A stretch of 64,000 nucleotides of DNA from Argyresthia goedartella (lineage: Eukaryota > Arthropoda > Insecta > Lepidoptera > Argyresthiidae). The notes beneath the pieces were generated by a model. It saw only the letters and a program-made list of their open reading frames with translations. It did not search any database and was not told the origin of the DNA. The stretch lies in the NCBI GenBank assembly GCA_949825045.1, contig OX463813.1, positions 682,001 through 746,000 on the forward strand, given 5' to 3'. The position numbers were made by a program, and so were the translations under genes. This document shows, in pieces, positions 9,657 through 19,846 of this stretch; the stretch's first letter is position 1; every line of letters begins with the position of its first letter.

Positions 9657-10225
9657 ATCGTATCCAGGCGGTTCCTGCGCTTGACGAATTGAACAGGGCA
9701 CTGGTCATAATGCGGTCGGGTTTTTGATCTAAGGGCGGCCTCCTTTGCCAGCTGATCGGCTCTCTCATTTCCCCGCAGTCCCGCGTGCGCTTTGATCCAG
9801 AACAAGGACACAATCTTGTTCTGGAGAAAGCATAATCTAATGGTGTTTCTTATTTCGACTGCGAGGGGATGAGAAGAGTCGCAGTTTATCGCAGTCTGGA
9901 GGGCCGCCATGGAGTCGCTAAAGATGGCGAACGTAGTTTCTCCGCGTTTGTGGATTTCCCTGACCGCTTGGCAGAGAGCTAAAAGTTCCGCCTGGTAGAC
10001 GGTACAGTACGACGACAAGGCAAGCTTGAGGGCCCAAACCTCGGTGTCCCCTTTCCACACGGAGAGAGCCACGCCCACTTTTACCTCAATCTTACTGCCA
10101 TCCGTGTACATCCGAACATCGAAGTTCTTATTCGAATTCGAAATTCGAGAATCGAAATTCGAAATTCGAGAATCTGACCTCATTACTTCTATCCAACAAG
10201 AACTAGAAGTAGCCACCCTAAGCAC
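9657..10225 (-). pseudogene. LINE-B (left arm) RNase H domain
   Basis: On the minus strand the frame carries Y-T-D-G-S-K-I-E, Y-Q-A-E-L-L-A-L, I-F-S-D-S-M-A-A-L and F-W-I-K-A-H-A-G-L-R-G-N-E-R-A-D. These supply the D-E-D-D catalytic residues and the conserved His of RNase H. In LINE-B this domain degrades the RNA strand during target-primed reverse transcription. It is intact across the region where the right-arm copy is frameshifted by a palindrome (61025-61054). LINE-D cuts it at 9656. Upstream (10130-10175) an approximately 20-bp tandem duplication adds residues absent from the right arm. LINE-C lies immediately upstream. Confidence 0.85.
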
Positions 10226-10238
10226 TATTGTTCAAGCC

Positions 10239-11570
10239 ATGCAGACAAGCAGCAGAAAAATTAAAAAATATTTTAAATTAAATAAATTCATGAAGAAAAC
10301 TAGAGGTATTATAAAACTACTGAAATTAGCCTTGAAACGGCAATCAAACAGAATATTAAGAATCTCCTTAATGCAAGAGCTCCGGTGAAAAAATTTAGGT
10401 TTACAGACGGACCTTCAACATGCCCGAGTAGAAATCCAGCATCTACATGACCTGCTAGCAAATACACTACAATGTTATGCCAAAGAACAAAGTGAGTTAG
10501 CAGAACTCAGAACCGCGACGTCTGAGTTAGTTCAGCTACAACGCCAGAATGCGGAATTGGTTGGCATTCTAATTGAGAATGAGGAGAATGAGACCAGCAA
10601 GGAGGACGAGCCCACATCACTAACTTTGGTCTCGACCCCCCTCAACGAGAGTGTTGCAGCGTCCACCGCTGCCCCAACCAAAAAACAGCGTCGCCGTAGT
10701 CGACGAGGAGGCACCTCGCAGCTCAACAGCGCGAGCACCGCGCTGCTCGCTGTCCCTGCTGAGGCGTGTGTCATGCCACAAGCTGCCCCGAGGGCCGCGC
10801 CGTTCGCCGTTGCGCACGTTGTGACGCTCGCTGCCGCAAATGCCGCGCCAACCGCCGCCACGTGCATCAAACCGCACTCCAACACGTGTATCCCGCCACT
10901 CACCTTCACTCGTGTACCGCCAGCTACCAAAATATGTGCTCAGAGAAAAACGCTGTTGTTCTCCGACAAAGTAGGTGCAGGATTTGGGCCTCTATTACAT
11001 AACCGGCTTAACCAAAAAGTAACGAATATTTGCTGTCCAAATAGTTCATTTGCAGATCTAGTGAATATGATTAGTCGCGGTATCTATGATGAGTACAGCA
11101 CTATTGTAATTATAGTAGGCAATCATTTAAACATTAGTCGGAATAATTTGAATAAAAGAGTTGAAACACTTCTAGACTTACATAGTAGGATGAAATGCAA
11201 ATTTATACTATGCAATTTTCCATATGCCTGTAATTTGACAGAACTACAGAACACATCTGTGCATAGAATGAATATTCATTTATTTAATTTAACATGTCAT
11301 CACAGCGATGCTATTTGATATTTCGACATGAATAAATTTATTCATAACTTTACTCTGACACAGGATACATTGTGCCTATCTAATAAATATAGAAAATTAG
11401 TAGCTACATCGTTAGCTCATAATATATGCGACGCAGCTATAGTTGGTTTAACCAAGTTCAACTTGACATCAGCTTATGTTAAGAGTAATATGACATGCAG
11501 CCCTATTGGGAATTCACCTGTTAATTATACTTTGCATGCAAAATTGGAATCTGTTCCAAGAAATTTAAAT
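10239..11570 (+). pseudogene. LINE-C left ORF1, coiled coil plus SGNH-like domain (broken)
   Basis: This copy corresponds to the open right-arm ORF1 (59481-60758). The basic N-terminus starts at ATG 10239. A coiled-coil stretch follows, then a basic K-K-Q-R-R-R-S-R-R patch and a C-terminal SGNH-hydrolase-like fold with L-L-F-S-D-K-V-G-A-G-F-G. TGA codons at 10386-10388 and 11316-11318 interrupt it. The left copy keeps an Ala/Pro-rich stretch of about 20 residues that the right copy lost, so it is the better guide to ORF1 length. CR1-group ORF1 proteins with esterase-like domains are known, but their role is uncertain. Confidence 0.75.
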
Positions 11571-11620
11571 TAGTTCATAAGACAATAGAGGAAATCTCTA
11601 GCATACAAGAGCCACTAAAT

Positions 11621-14208
11621 ATGTCAAAATGTAAGCCTCAGTTAAATAATGCCCATCAAAACATCCAGGGGCTACCTGGCAAAGAATTTGTATTAGAATT
11701 ATTTCTAAAAAATTCTGACATTGATATTATTTGTGTTACAGAACACTGGTTGAAGGAAAATATGATGTTTTTAACATTAATAATTACAAAATTGTCAGTT
11801 GTTACAATAGAAAGACTGCTGATAGAGGTGGTTCTTTAATCTTAGTAAAAAATAATATTAAGGTGAAACAACGGAAAGATATTCTTGCACTTACTGTTGA
11901 AAGACAAATAGAGGTATCCTGTGTTAAGTTAGATAGCCATATTATTGTTTGTGTCTACAGGCCACCGAGGGATGAAAAAGGCCATGGCAATTTCGAAATT
12001 TCGAATGTGTATTCACAAGAAAAGTGAAAACTGCTTACCTTCCGATCACAGTGGTCAAACAGTTTCATTCCCAATTGCTATTAAGGATAAGACTGGTCCA
12101 TCATTTTATAGGCCTATTACATACCATAGACTTGAGACATATATGAAAAACTTAGATATAAATTTGCCAGTACCGGATTTTAATAAACAGAACCCAAACA
12201 AAATCTACTCAGACTTCTTCAACATTATTCAGACAGAATTCAATAAAGTTTTAAAATTAAAGAAAGTCAGTGACTACAACGGTAAATCGAAATTTAATAA
12301 CTGGGCAACGTTTGTAATTCGTAAACGTAGAGTTATCTTGTATGACCTTTATGATAAAAAAACCTATAACTTTGATCGAAAATTTCATGACTATGTTGAT
12401 AAATATTCCAAAACTTTCAAGTTGGTTTGTAGAACTGCAAAAACTTTACACATTAATAGAAAAATTCAAAATTCAAATAATAGAATGAAAACAGTTTGGC
12501 AAATAATAAACCGCGAAACTGGTAAAGTTATACCAAGGGACAATGATTTCTGCATAAAGATAGGTGATGATGTTATTAAATCCAACGCTGATGTTGCTCG
12601 AGCTTTTGAAACATTCTTCACCAATGTACCCGTACTCACAACAGACCGTCTAAATTCATCTCCATATGAAGCAGAGACTTTATTAAAAAATAACACTAGC
12701 GTCAGTAATGTATATTTAAAATTTCATCATGTATATCCCCAGGACATTGCCAAAACGTTTAAATTACTTAACTTAAAAAATACGGAAGACCTGTGGGGTA
12801 TATCAGTCAAAGTCATTGGTTCAGTAATTCTAGTTATAGCCCCACACTTAGCTTATATATTCAATAAATGTGTTGACGATAGGGCTTTTCCAGACCTCAT
12901 GAAACACAGTAAACTGATACCTCTGTTCAAGTCGGGAGATAAGGGTCATCGGGGGATAAGGTTCAAATTTCAGACCAATATCTGTTCTTCCAACACTAAG
13001 TAAAATATTTGAAAAGATTATTCTCAATCAAATGCCCTCACACTTCAACCGTACAAAACAACTCCACGCTAAACAATATGGTTTCACTAGGGGTAAATCG
13101 ACTACGGATGCAGGTATTACCCTTATATCTCATATTTATTCTGCATGGGAGGCCGCACAGGATGCTATCGGAGTTTTTTGCAACCTGTCGAAGGCGTTTG
13201 ATTGTGTTGAGATACGCTATTAAATAAATTAAATCATTTAACGGAGTTAGAAATAAAGCGTTGGATCTACTAAGATCATACCTAAGCAATAGAATTCAAA
13301 AGGCAGAAGTTAACGGCGTAAAATCTTATGGATCGGTTGTTAAAATTGGCGTTCCACAAGGTTACATATTAGGCCCTTTCTTATTCCTGGTATATATTAA
13401 TGATCTGCCTTTCATGGTGGAGAAATTAACTGACATAGTGTTGTTTGCTGATGATACTTCAATGGTCTTCAAAATTGAAAGACAAAAAGGAGATTTCGAT
13501 GATGTTAATGGTGTATTGTCTTTAACCTTGAATTGGTTCACAGTTATTAATTTATTGTTAAACGCTGGTAAAACCAAGTGTATCAAATTCTCACTTCCAA
13601 ATGTCAGGCAAGTTGAGACCAGTTTAGTGTTAGACAACAGCACGTTAGAATTAGTAAATGATACGAAGTTTCTTGGAATAACCATTGATAGCAAATTGCA
13701 GTGGGGACCCCACATAGATAAATTGGCTGGTAAATTAAGTTCTGCGGCTTACGCTGTTAGGAACATCAGACAAAGCACGGATGTGGCTACATCTAGGCTA
13801 GTATATTTTAGTTACTTTCATAGTGTGATGTCCTATGGTATCTTGTTGTGGGGGAAAGCAGCGGATATTCAAACTATTTTTATTTTACAGAAAAGAGCTA
13901 TCCGAGCAATTTATAATTTAAAACAAACAGACTCCTTAAGAGAGCTTTTTAAAGAAATTGACATGCTAACAGTAGCTAGTCAATTTATTTTCGAAAATAT
14001 AATGTATGTACGCAAGAACCTTACAACATTTTCCAAAATTAGCGATAGCTGTAATGTTAACCTAAGAAATAATCACAGACTATGTGCGCCCCGTTTTAGA
14101 CTCGCGAAGGTTAGCAATTCTTTCAAGGGTCAGTGCATTCTCTACTACAATAAGATACCTCTGGAGATTTTGAAATTGACATTTGAGCAATTTAAAAAGC
14201 ATATTTAA
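11621..14208 (+). pseudogene. LINE-C left ORF2, endonuclease-reverse transcriptase (broken)
   Basis: The endonuclease begins with H-Q-N-I-Q-G-L, I-C-V-T-E-H-W-L and V-C-V-Y-R-P-P. It then jumps directly to N-C-L-P-S-D-H-S-G, so the segment that should contain the G-D-F-N motif is absent. The reverse transcriptase shows K-I-F-E-K-I-I, Q-Y-G-F-T-R-G-K-S-T-T-D, L-S-K-A-F-D-C-V, G-V-P-Q-G-Y-I-L-G-P and L-F-A-D-D-T-S-M-V-F. Several frameshifts and stops separate the pieces. The C-terminus ends at TAA 14206-14208. The right-arm copy shares the endonuclease deletion, so it was already dead before duplication. Confidence 0.85.
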
Positions 14209-14541
14209 ACGACTTTGTCGAAAAAGGGATATTACAATGATCAAGGTTACTTAAATGACAGGACTGTTTGGGGTTCATCTGTCTCAACACAGACCTTGCT
14301 GTTAATAGTTTTGTACTTATTTATTCCTGCTTATTAATCATAACAATAAAAAAATTCATATTTGTATTAGTTAAGCACAACCTATTTTTAAAAGAGATCT
14401 AAAAATCAATCTATGGGAGTTTCTACGCCCTTCTTCTCCCACAGTGGTCCAATGTAGAGAAGAGGCGAAAAATGACGTTTGCTAAGTATATGTAAATATC
14501 TACAGTAATAAAGTACTTTGACTTTGACTTTGACTTATTGT

Positions 14542-17393
14542 CGTTGTACTGCTGCTCGTCCACCAGACTACTAAACTCGAGCGCAACTTGTTCAGCGGGA
14601 TGTGGGAGATCTGTTGCCGTAGCCATTCGCTCTATTTCTCGATCGCACAGAGCAGGCTGAGGCACCCCTTTCTTAGCTTCGTATAATGAGGCTGCCTCAC
14701 GTATTCTCAAGTCCAGAGGCAGTATTCCGGCCAGAATCAGGGCCGAGTTGAGGGAGACTGTCCGGTACGCTTTACACATCTTTTGTGCGATGCCTCTCTG
14801 CACCACGCTAAGCTGTTTGCGGATTCCTAACTTCCTTGCAGCTGGTGCCCATGCACTTGCAGCGTATAATATTATTGGTTCTACTGCTGCCGTGTGCTGC
14901 TCTCGCCAATTGTTTGTAGATCGTGATAGCTCTCTTACAGGCTATGGTGACGTGCTTGTTGAAAGTTAGTCTGCTATCAATGGTTAACCCTAGTAATTTG
15001 ATTTCTTCTGACATGCCGATGTCGGTCCCGCCCATCCTCAGACGCGGGGTGTCATACTTGAGTCTTTTTGTGACAACCATGGCACAGGTCTTATGTGGTG
15101 CAAATTTTAAGCGGTTTCTGACTCCCCACGCCCGAACGTGTTCAAGAGCGGGATCGGCCAGTCCTTCAATTTCGAGAGCTGCCATCAAAAACCATCACGA
15201 CATCATCAGCAAAGGCTTGGCAATACGTTCCCAAAACCTCAAGATCCCGTAGAAGCGGGTCCAGTAACAAGTTCCAGAGGAGTGGTCCCCCTATAGAGCC
15301 CTGGACGCAACCCTTGTTTGTGCTCTTTTTAAACTCCTCACCAGCATACCTTACACTTACAGATCTGTCAGTGAGGTAGCTGTCCAATACTCGCCTCAGA
15401 TTCACCGGGCAGTCTGTCTCTGCCAGTCTTACCCTTATCGCTAGCCACCAGGCGCTATCGAAGACCCCCTCTATATCCAGTGACACTAAGGTTAAATTAT
15501 CTTCTGTTCCAGCTTTTTTGGATGTACTGCATAAGGGTATAGAGGGAATCTTCGGTGCACCTTTGTGGCATGAATCCGTATTGGCACAAGCTGATTTTTG
15601 GCAGGGCGTAGTACCTGAGGCGGGCCACTAGCATCTTTCATAGATTTTTCCCAGTACCGGCAATAGCCCAATCGGCCGGTACGACTTGGGTACTGTGTAC
15701 GTATCTTTGCCCGGTTTCCTGAGCACAACCACCGTTGCCCCCTTCCAGATTCTAGGGAAGTATTGCTGAACCAGACACATGTTTGGCAGTGCTAAGAAAT
15801 ATTCGGCGTTACAATCGATTGCCCGAGCACAAATTTCAGCTGTAAAGCCATCGGCTCCTGGAGCTTTCTTCGGATTGAACGATTCCGCAGCGTATCGTAG
15901 CTCTCTTAGAGTAAACGGTGGGTCATGTTGCTCAGCATGACTCCACTTGTTTACTTTTTCGGCTTGTAGCCTCACTTGGTTGTGGTCTGTGTTATCGTCC
16001 TCCTCTTTATCCTCCGGGTAAAAAGTCTCCGCCAGCAGTCGCACAGATTCGCTGGCGTTCAGCGTCCTTCCTTCCTTTTCTAGCAGAACATCCTCTTCTC
16101 TCTTTGCTGTCCTACCTATTAATCTGTAGATTCCCTCCCAGACTCCCTCCTTGTCCTGTTTGCCACAAAACTCTTTCCAGCTTTATGTTTGCGCTTTTTT
16201 TGCGGCTAATTCATACTTTTCTTTTTGTTCCAGGTATAAGTTTACTACTAGCGCTCTCCGGACTGGTGCAGCATTTCTTATTTTAAGTCTCCTGGCAGCG
16301 ACCTTTTTTTTCATCTCTGCGAGTTCTCCGGACCACCACGGTATGGTAAGTATTTAATTTTGTTTTTTACTAGGTATGGTTTGTGTGCATGAATCCGCAA
16401 TGGCCTTGGAATAGTTCCAACTGCTGTACTGTATTGACATGTTGTAAGGAATTCATTGTGAGTGCGTTTTCTTGCATAATTTGAGTCATTTTCTCATGAA
16501 ATTGGCCCCAATTAGCTTAAGCTGTATTGTATTTCCGCGTTGTTCTCACTATCTTTATACCTTTTGATTTTTCTAGGTTTATGTTAAACTGTATTGCATT
16601 GTGGTCTGCACTCGTTAGGCTCCTCTACGCGCCAGTCCCTCACTAGTTAGAGCATGTCCGCAGAGCAGGTTTTCACGTCTACGTAGCAAGCTACGTAGTA
16701 TCTTTTCCCACCTCTTATGGTGTCAAAGGTTGGGGTATCACCTGTATTAAGGATTTGGAAGCCCATTTTGTCCAGAGCTCCACACATTTGCTCTCCTCTG
16801 TCATCTTCGATCGGGCTCCCCCACCATGTACTTTTTGCGTTGGAGTCTCCCCCGAAAAGCAATCTCCCGGGGCCTGTTTCGCGCTCTATTAATCTAAGCT
16901 GCTCCAAGTATGGCTCTAAGGGTTTGTCGCCTTCAAAGTAATACGATACTAGGGTGATTTTCCAGGCCTTTGTTTGTATTTCCACCACCACTATATTGTT
17001 AGTGGTGAGTTTCGGATACTGTATGACGTCTATTTCTTTATTGAGGATGACTATTGCGGCTTTCACGGGTCCTTCTCCTGCGTTTGAGGCCTTAAATATT
17101 CTGGCACCTCGATAGTCTTTCATTTTTCCCACAGAGCATACATATGGCTCCTGGAGTAATGCTACGGATATTTTTTTATTAACCGCTTCTATCAGGAGTT
17201 CGCTTGTGAAGAGTTGGCATCGCTGAAGATTTGCCTGGAGGATCCCATGGGGCTCCGAAGCTTCAGCAGCGATGGGTGCGTCCTTGTCGCCTTTAGCAAT
17301 ACGCCACTGAAGAGCATGCCAAAGAGTCCCATTTCCTCCTAATTGGGCATTCCGAGGCAAAGGCATTGTGATCCCGGCGGTCAAGCTTTGCAT
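14542..17393 (-). pseudogene. LINE-B (left arm) ORF2, endonuclease and reverse transcriptase
   Basis: On the minus strand from 17393 the endonuclease has L-Q-A-N-L-Q-R-C-Q, A-L-L-Q-E-P-Y-V, F-G-G-D-S-N-A-K-S-T-W-W-G and S-A-D-H-N-A-I. The L-Q-E-P-Y and D-S-N-A forms are typical of the R1/TRAS group. The reverse transcriptase has N-P-K-K-A-P-G-A-D-G-F-T, S-L-D-I-E-G-V-F-D-S-A-W-W, C-V-Q-G-S-I-G-G-P-L-L-W-N and A-F-A-D-D-V-V-M-V. The conserved V-Q-R-G-I-A-x-K-x-C-K-A-Y-R-T-V-S tail precedes LINE-C. Many frameshifts break the frame, including a stop after the endonuclease. The enzyme would nick target DNA and prime reverse transcription there, but this copy is inactive. Confidence 0.85.
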
Positions 17394-17403
17394 GGAGGCA
17401 GTT

Positions 17404-18866
17404 TCAGCATGACGGCATATTTTCCGTAGTCCAGTCTGTGCAATCGGCCTTCAGGTGTGGTCCACCGCAGTGACTGCAAAGGTCGGTGGTCTCCTTGTAG
17501 TATTTTCTACTGTGTCCGTAGCCCAGGCAGCGCGTACATTGTATCAGTGGTGACTGATCACCCACTTTTACCCGTTGCATGTCCACGTGTATGCGGCCAA
17601 CCTCGGTAAACCTCTGCCACAGCTGCAGGGAGACCTGCAGGACCACATGACTCTGGTGCGGGTTCCGTGCGTTTTTTCGGTATTTGACAACGATCCTACA
17701 GCTGGCCTCAGGTAAGTTGTTAATAAGGTGGGCATTTTGGTTTTTTATACCCTGTAGTATGTCCTCTTCAGTGTTGTAGGCCATGACGTCCCTGAGGATG
17801 ACCAGAGGGTCCTTGTTTTCAACCTCTTCCACCCTCAGGTTATCCCCGGACTCTTCTATTCCCTTCTTGACTCTTTCCAGCTCCTCCTTCGATCTGCATC
17901 CAATAATGACCTTCTGATCCCTAGCCTTCCTCAATCGATCCACCTGAATACCGTTCGATATTTGCATTCAGTGCAGTCCGAATTTTGTTGACGACTTCCC
18001 CGCTGTTTTTTTTTTCCATTATTGGATGAAACAATGACGGAGTGTATTTGTGGAGTCTTTTTGGCGATCTCTGCATATGACTGGGATGGACGTATTGGAT
18101 GAACGGGCTCTCCAGCCCGCTCCTCAGCCAGATATGTTAGGGATTTAAGCATCCGGTTGTTTTCCTGTATTTTTGTCATCATCTCAATCTGAACGGATGA
18201 CGCCGCATCAGACCGAGGCAGAGGAGCCTGCTTATCTCCATGCCTTTGAGCCAATTGGTTTGTTAGGCTGACTGATGTACTTTTGTTTACTTTGAGCTCT
18301 GAAATAAGCTCTTTGATTAGGTCTATCGGAGGTGCACTGACTCCAACGGATCCGGCCGCGTCTGAGTTTACAAATGTACCCTGTCCTGATTTCTCCGGCC
18401 GACACTTACATATTTTCTTCCTTTCATTCAGCAATTAGCCTTCGACTTCTTTGACTATTTGGTAAATTAGGTCTACCGCCTGCAAAGCGGCCTGTTTTAA
18501 GTCACTTCTCATATTTTTGGAGTTATTGAGGCTGTATTTGATCTTGTTCAGGTTTTGCCTTGCCTCGTTTGTACTTGTCTTTATATGTGGCGAATTGGTT
18601 TTTGCTTTCTGAGAAGCTATCGAAGTCGGTAAGTTGGTCTGTGGTATGGGGCTCAGGTTTCCGCTTTCCCATTCCCCAATTCTACGTCTCACCTGAGACT
18701 GCGTCTCCTAGGATAACGTCTCCAAGTCACTTTGCAGCACCTCTAGGGGCTGGGTCTCATCTTTCTGTGGCTCAGAGGCCTTGTCGACCCCTCGGGGCTG
18801 GTCCACTTCCTTCTGTGGCCTTGGGGCATGGTCACCCTTTTTTTGGGGAGATCTGATTCCAAACAT
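17404..18866 (-). pseudogene. LINE-B (left arm) ORF1
   Basis: The ATG at 18866 (complement) opens M-F-G-I-R-S-P-Q-K-K. The protein would be Lys/Gln-rich and hydrophilic, then carries a C-terminal zinc-knuckle region with C-T-R-C-L-G-Y-G-H and C-S-H-C-G-G-P-H-L-K-A-D-C, as in R1/TRAS ORF1. The first knuckle reads R-K-Y-Y where a Cys is expected, in both arms. Breaks include a TAG in the N-terminal part, a TAA where the right arm has Glu (near 18436), and frameshifts around an A-tract near 18010 and near 17970. The right arm has its own extra stop, so damage is only partly shared. Confidence 0.8.
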
Positions 18867-19681
18867 GTTGGCGGTGATCCAGTCACCAAGTAAAAATATA
18901 TATATAGAGTGTATAGAGCTCTATATAGAGTTAAATAGCAAAAGTACGATCCATTGTATCAATGGGTGCACTAATCTGACCCGTATAACAGAAAATCGCA
19001 ACTCTCTAGGACGTTTTTAAAATTTTGTAGCCGAAAATAGTTAGGGGCTCTATGTAGAGTCCTTTTCTAATGTATGTCTAATGAAGCTGACGTTGCTCTC
19101 TTACCGAAAAGAAAACCGCGTCCTGATCCATCAAGTTGTTAGAGAGTTATCGCTTTTTGAGTATTTCCAATATGGCGGACAAGATGGCTGCCAAAATATT
19201 CAATTTCAAGTAACTCAGTCAATTTTACTCCAAAAAAGACGCTATTTCCTCTATTTGTATGTGGTTTGTACGGTCAATAATTAAGCGTCAAAAGATAGGC
19301 ACAAAAAATTTTGCTCTATGTAGAGTATATTAGAACAGGCGATTGTAGATTCTCTTTTGCGATTAGTAGTAATGAAAACTACAGGTCTCTATGTCGTCCC
19401 GTTGTCTAGATATTTAAGTTTTACTATTTTCAATATGGCGGACAAAATGGCGGCCAAGAATATTGACCGGTCCAAAAATGTGTTTATTTCCGTACGTTCC
19501 GTTCTTTTTTAACGAGTGTTGCAAATTAAAGCACCCAAAAAATCCTACGAAACGAGCCCAAACTTGGGTAGATTAGGATAAAGGTATCCTAATCTACCCA
19601 AGTTTGGGCTCGTTTCGTAGGATTTTTTGGGTGCTTTAATTTGCAACACTCGTTAAAAAAGTTATTTACAGCTATAGGTAA
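18867..19681 (-). other. LINE-B (left arm) leader, repeat-rich 5' UTR
   Basis: This region upstream of LINE-B ORF1 matches right-arm 51456-52184. It contains about two diverged units of roughly 262 bp, each with paired GCCAT cores and ending in a CTCTAYATAGAG palindrome. No coding frame is supported. The gypsy element splits the leader, which resumes at 31202-31304. A 76-bp perfect hairpin at 19505-19660 is private to this arm. Confidence 0.65.
19505..19660. repeat. 76-bp perfect inverted repeat with 4-nt loop
   Basis: Bases 19505-19580 and 19585-19660 are exact reverse complements around loop AAGG, spanning the TTGCAAATTAAAGCACCC and CCCAAACTTGGGTAGATT blocks. The right arm (51474-51560) has only one copy of this block, in single orientation. 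The second half is therefore a derived local inverted duplication in the left arm. A transcript through it would form a long hairpin. Confidence 0.92.
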
Positions 19682-19846
19682 ATATTGTTACGAGCGTGGG
19701 GTTCGTATTTGATAGAAAAGCACGAATTACCACTAGATAAAACACTCACTTTATTACCCAAATTACGCACTTACAATTCACACGAACTGTACTTAAAATC
19801 CACTAATTAAAACACACACACGATTATCCTTGTACTAGCACTCTCC

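Larger units (their letters stand above)
10232..14535 (+). mobile_element. LINE-C left copy, CR1-type non-LTR retrotransposon
   Basis: It is inserted in LINE-B between the reverse transcriptase tail and RNase H. TATTGT occurs on both sides (10226-10231 and 14536-14541), consistent with a 6-bp target duplication, and the right arm has the same junctions in complement. The 3' end carries a (TTTGAC)n tail after AATAAAG near 14510. ORF1 is SGNH-like and ORF2 is endonuclease plus reverse transcriptase. The insertion predates the inverted duplication. Only about 7 nt precede the ORF1 ATG, so the copy may be slightly 5' truncated. Confidence 0.85.
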
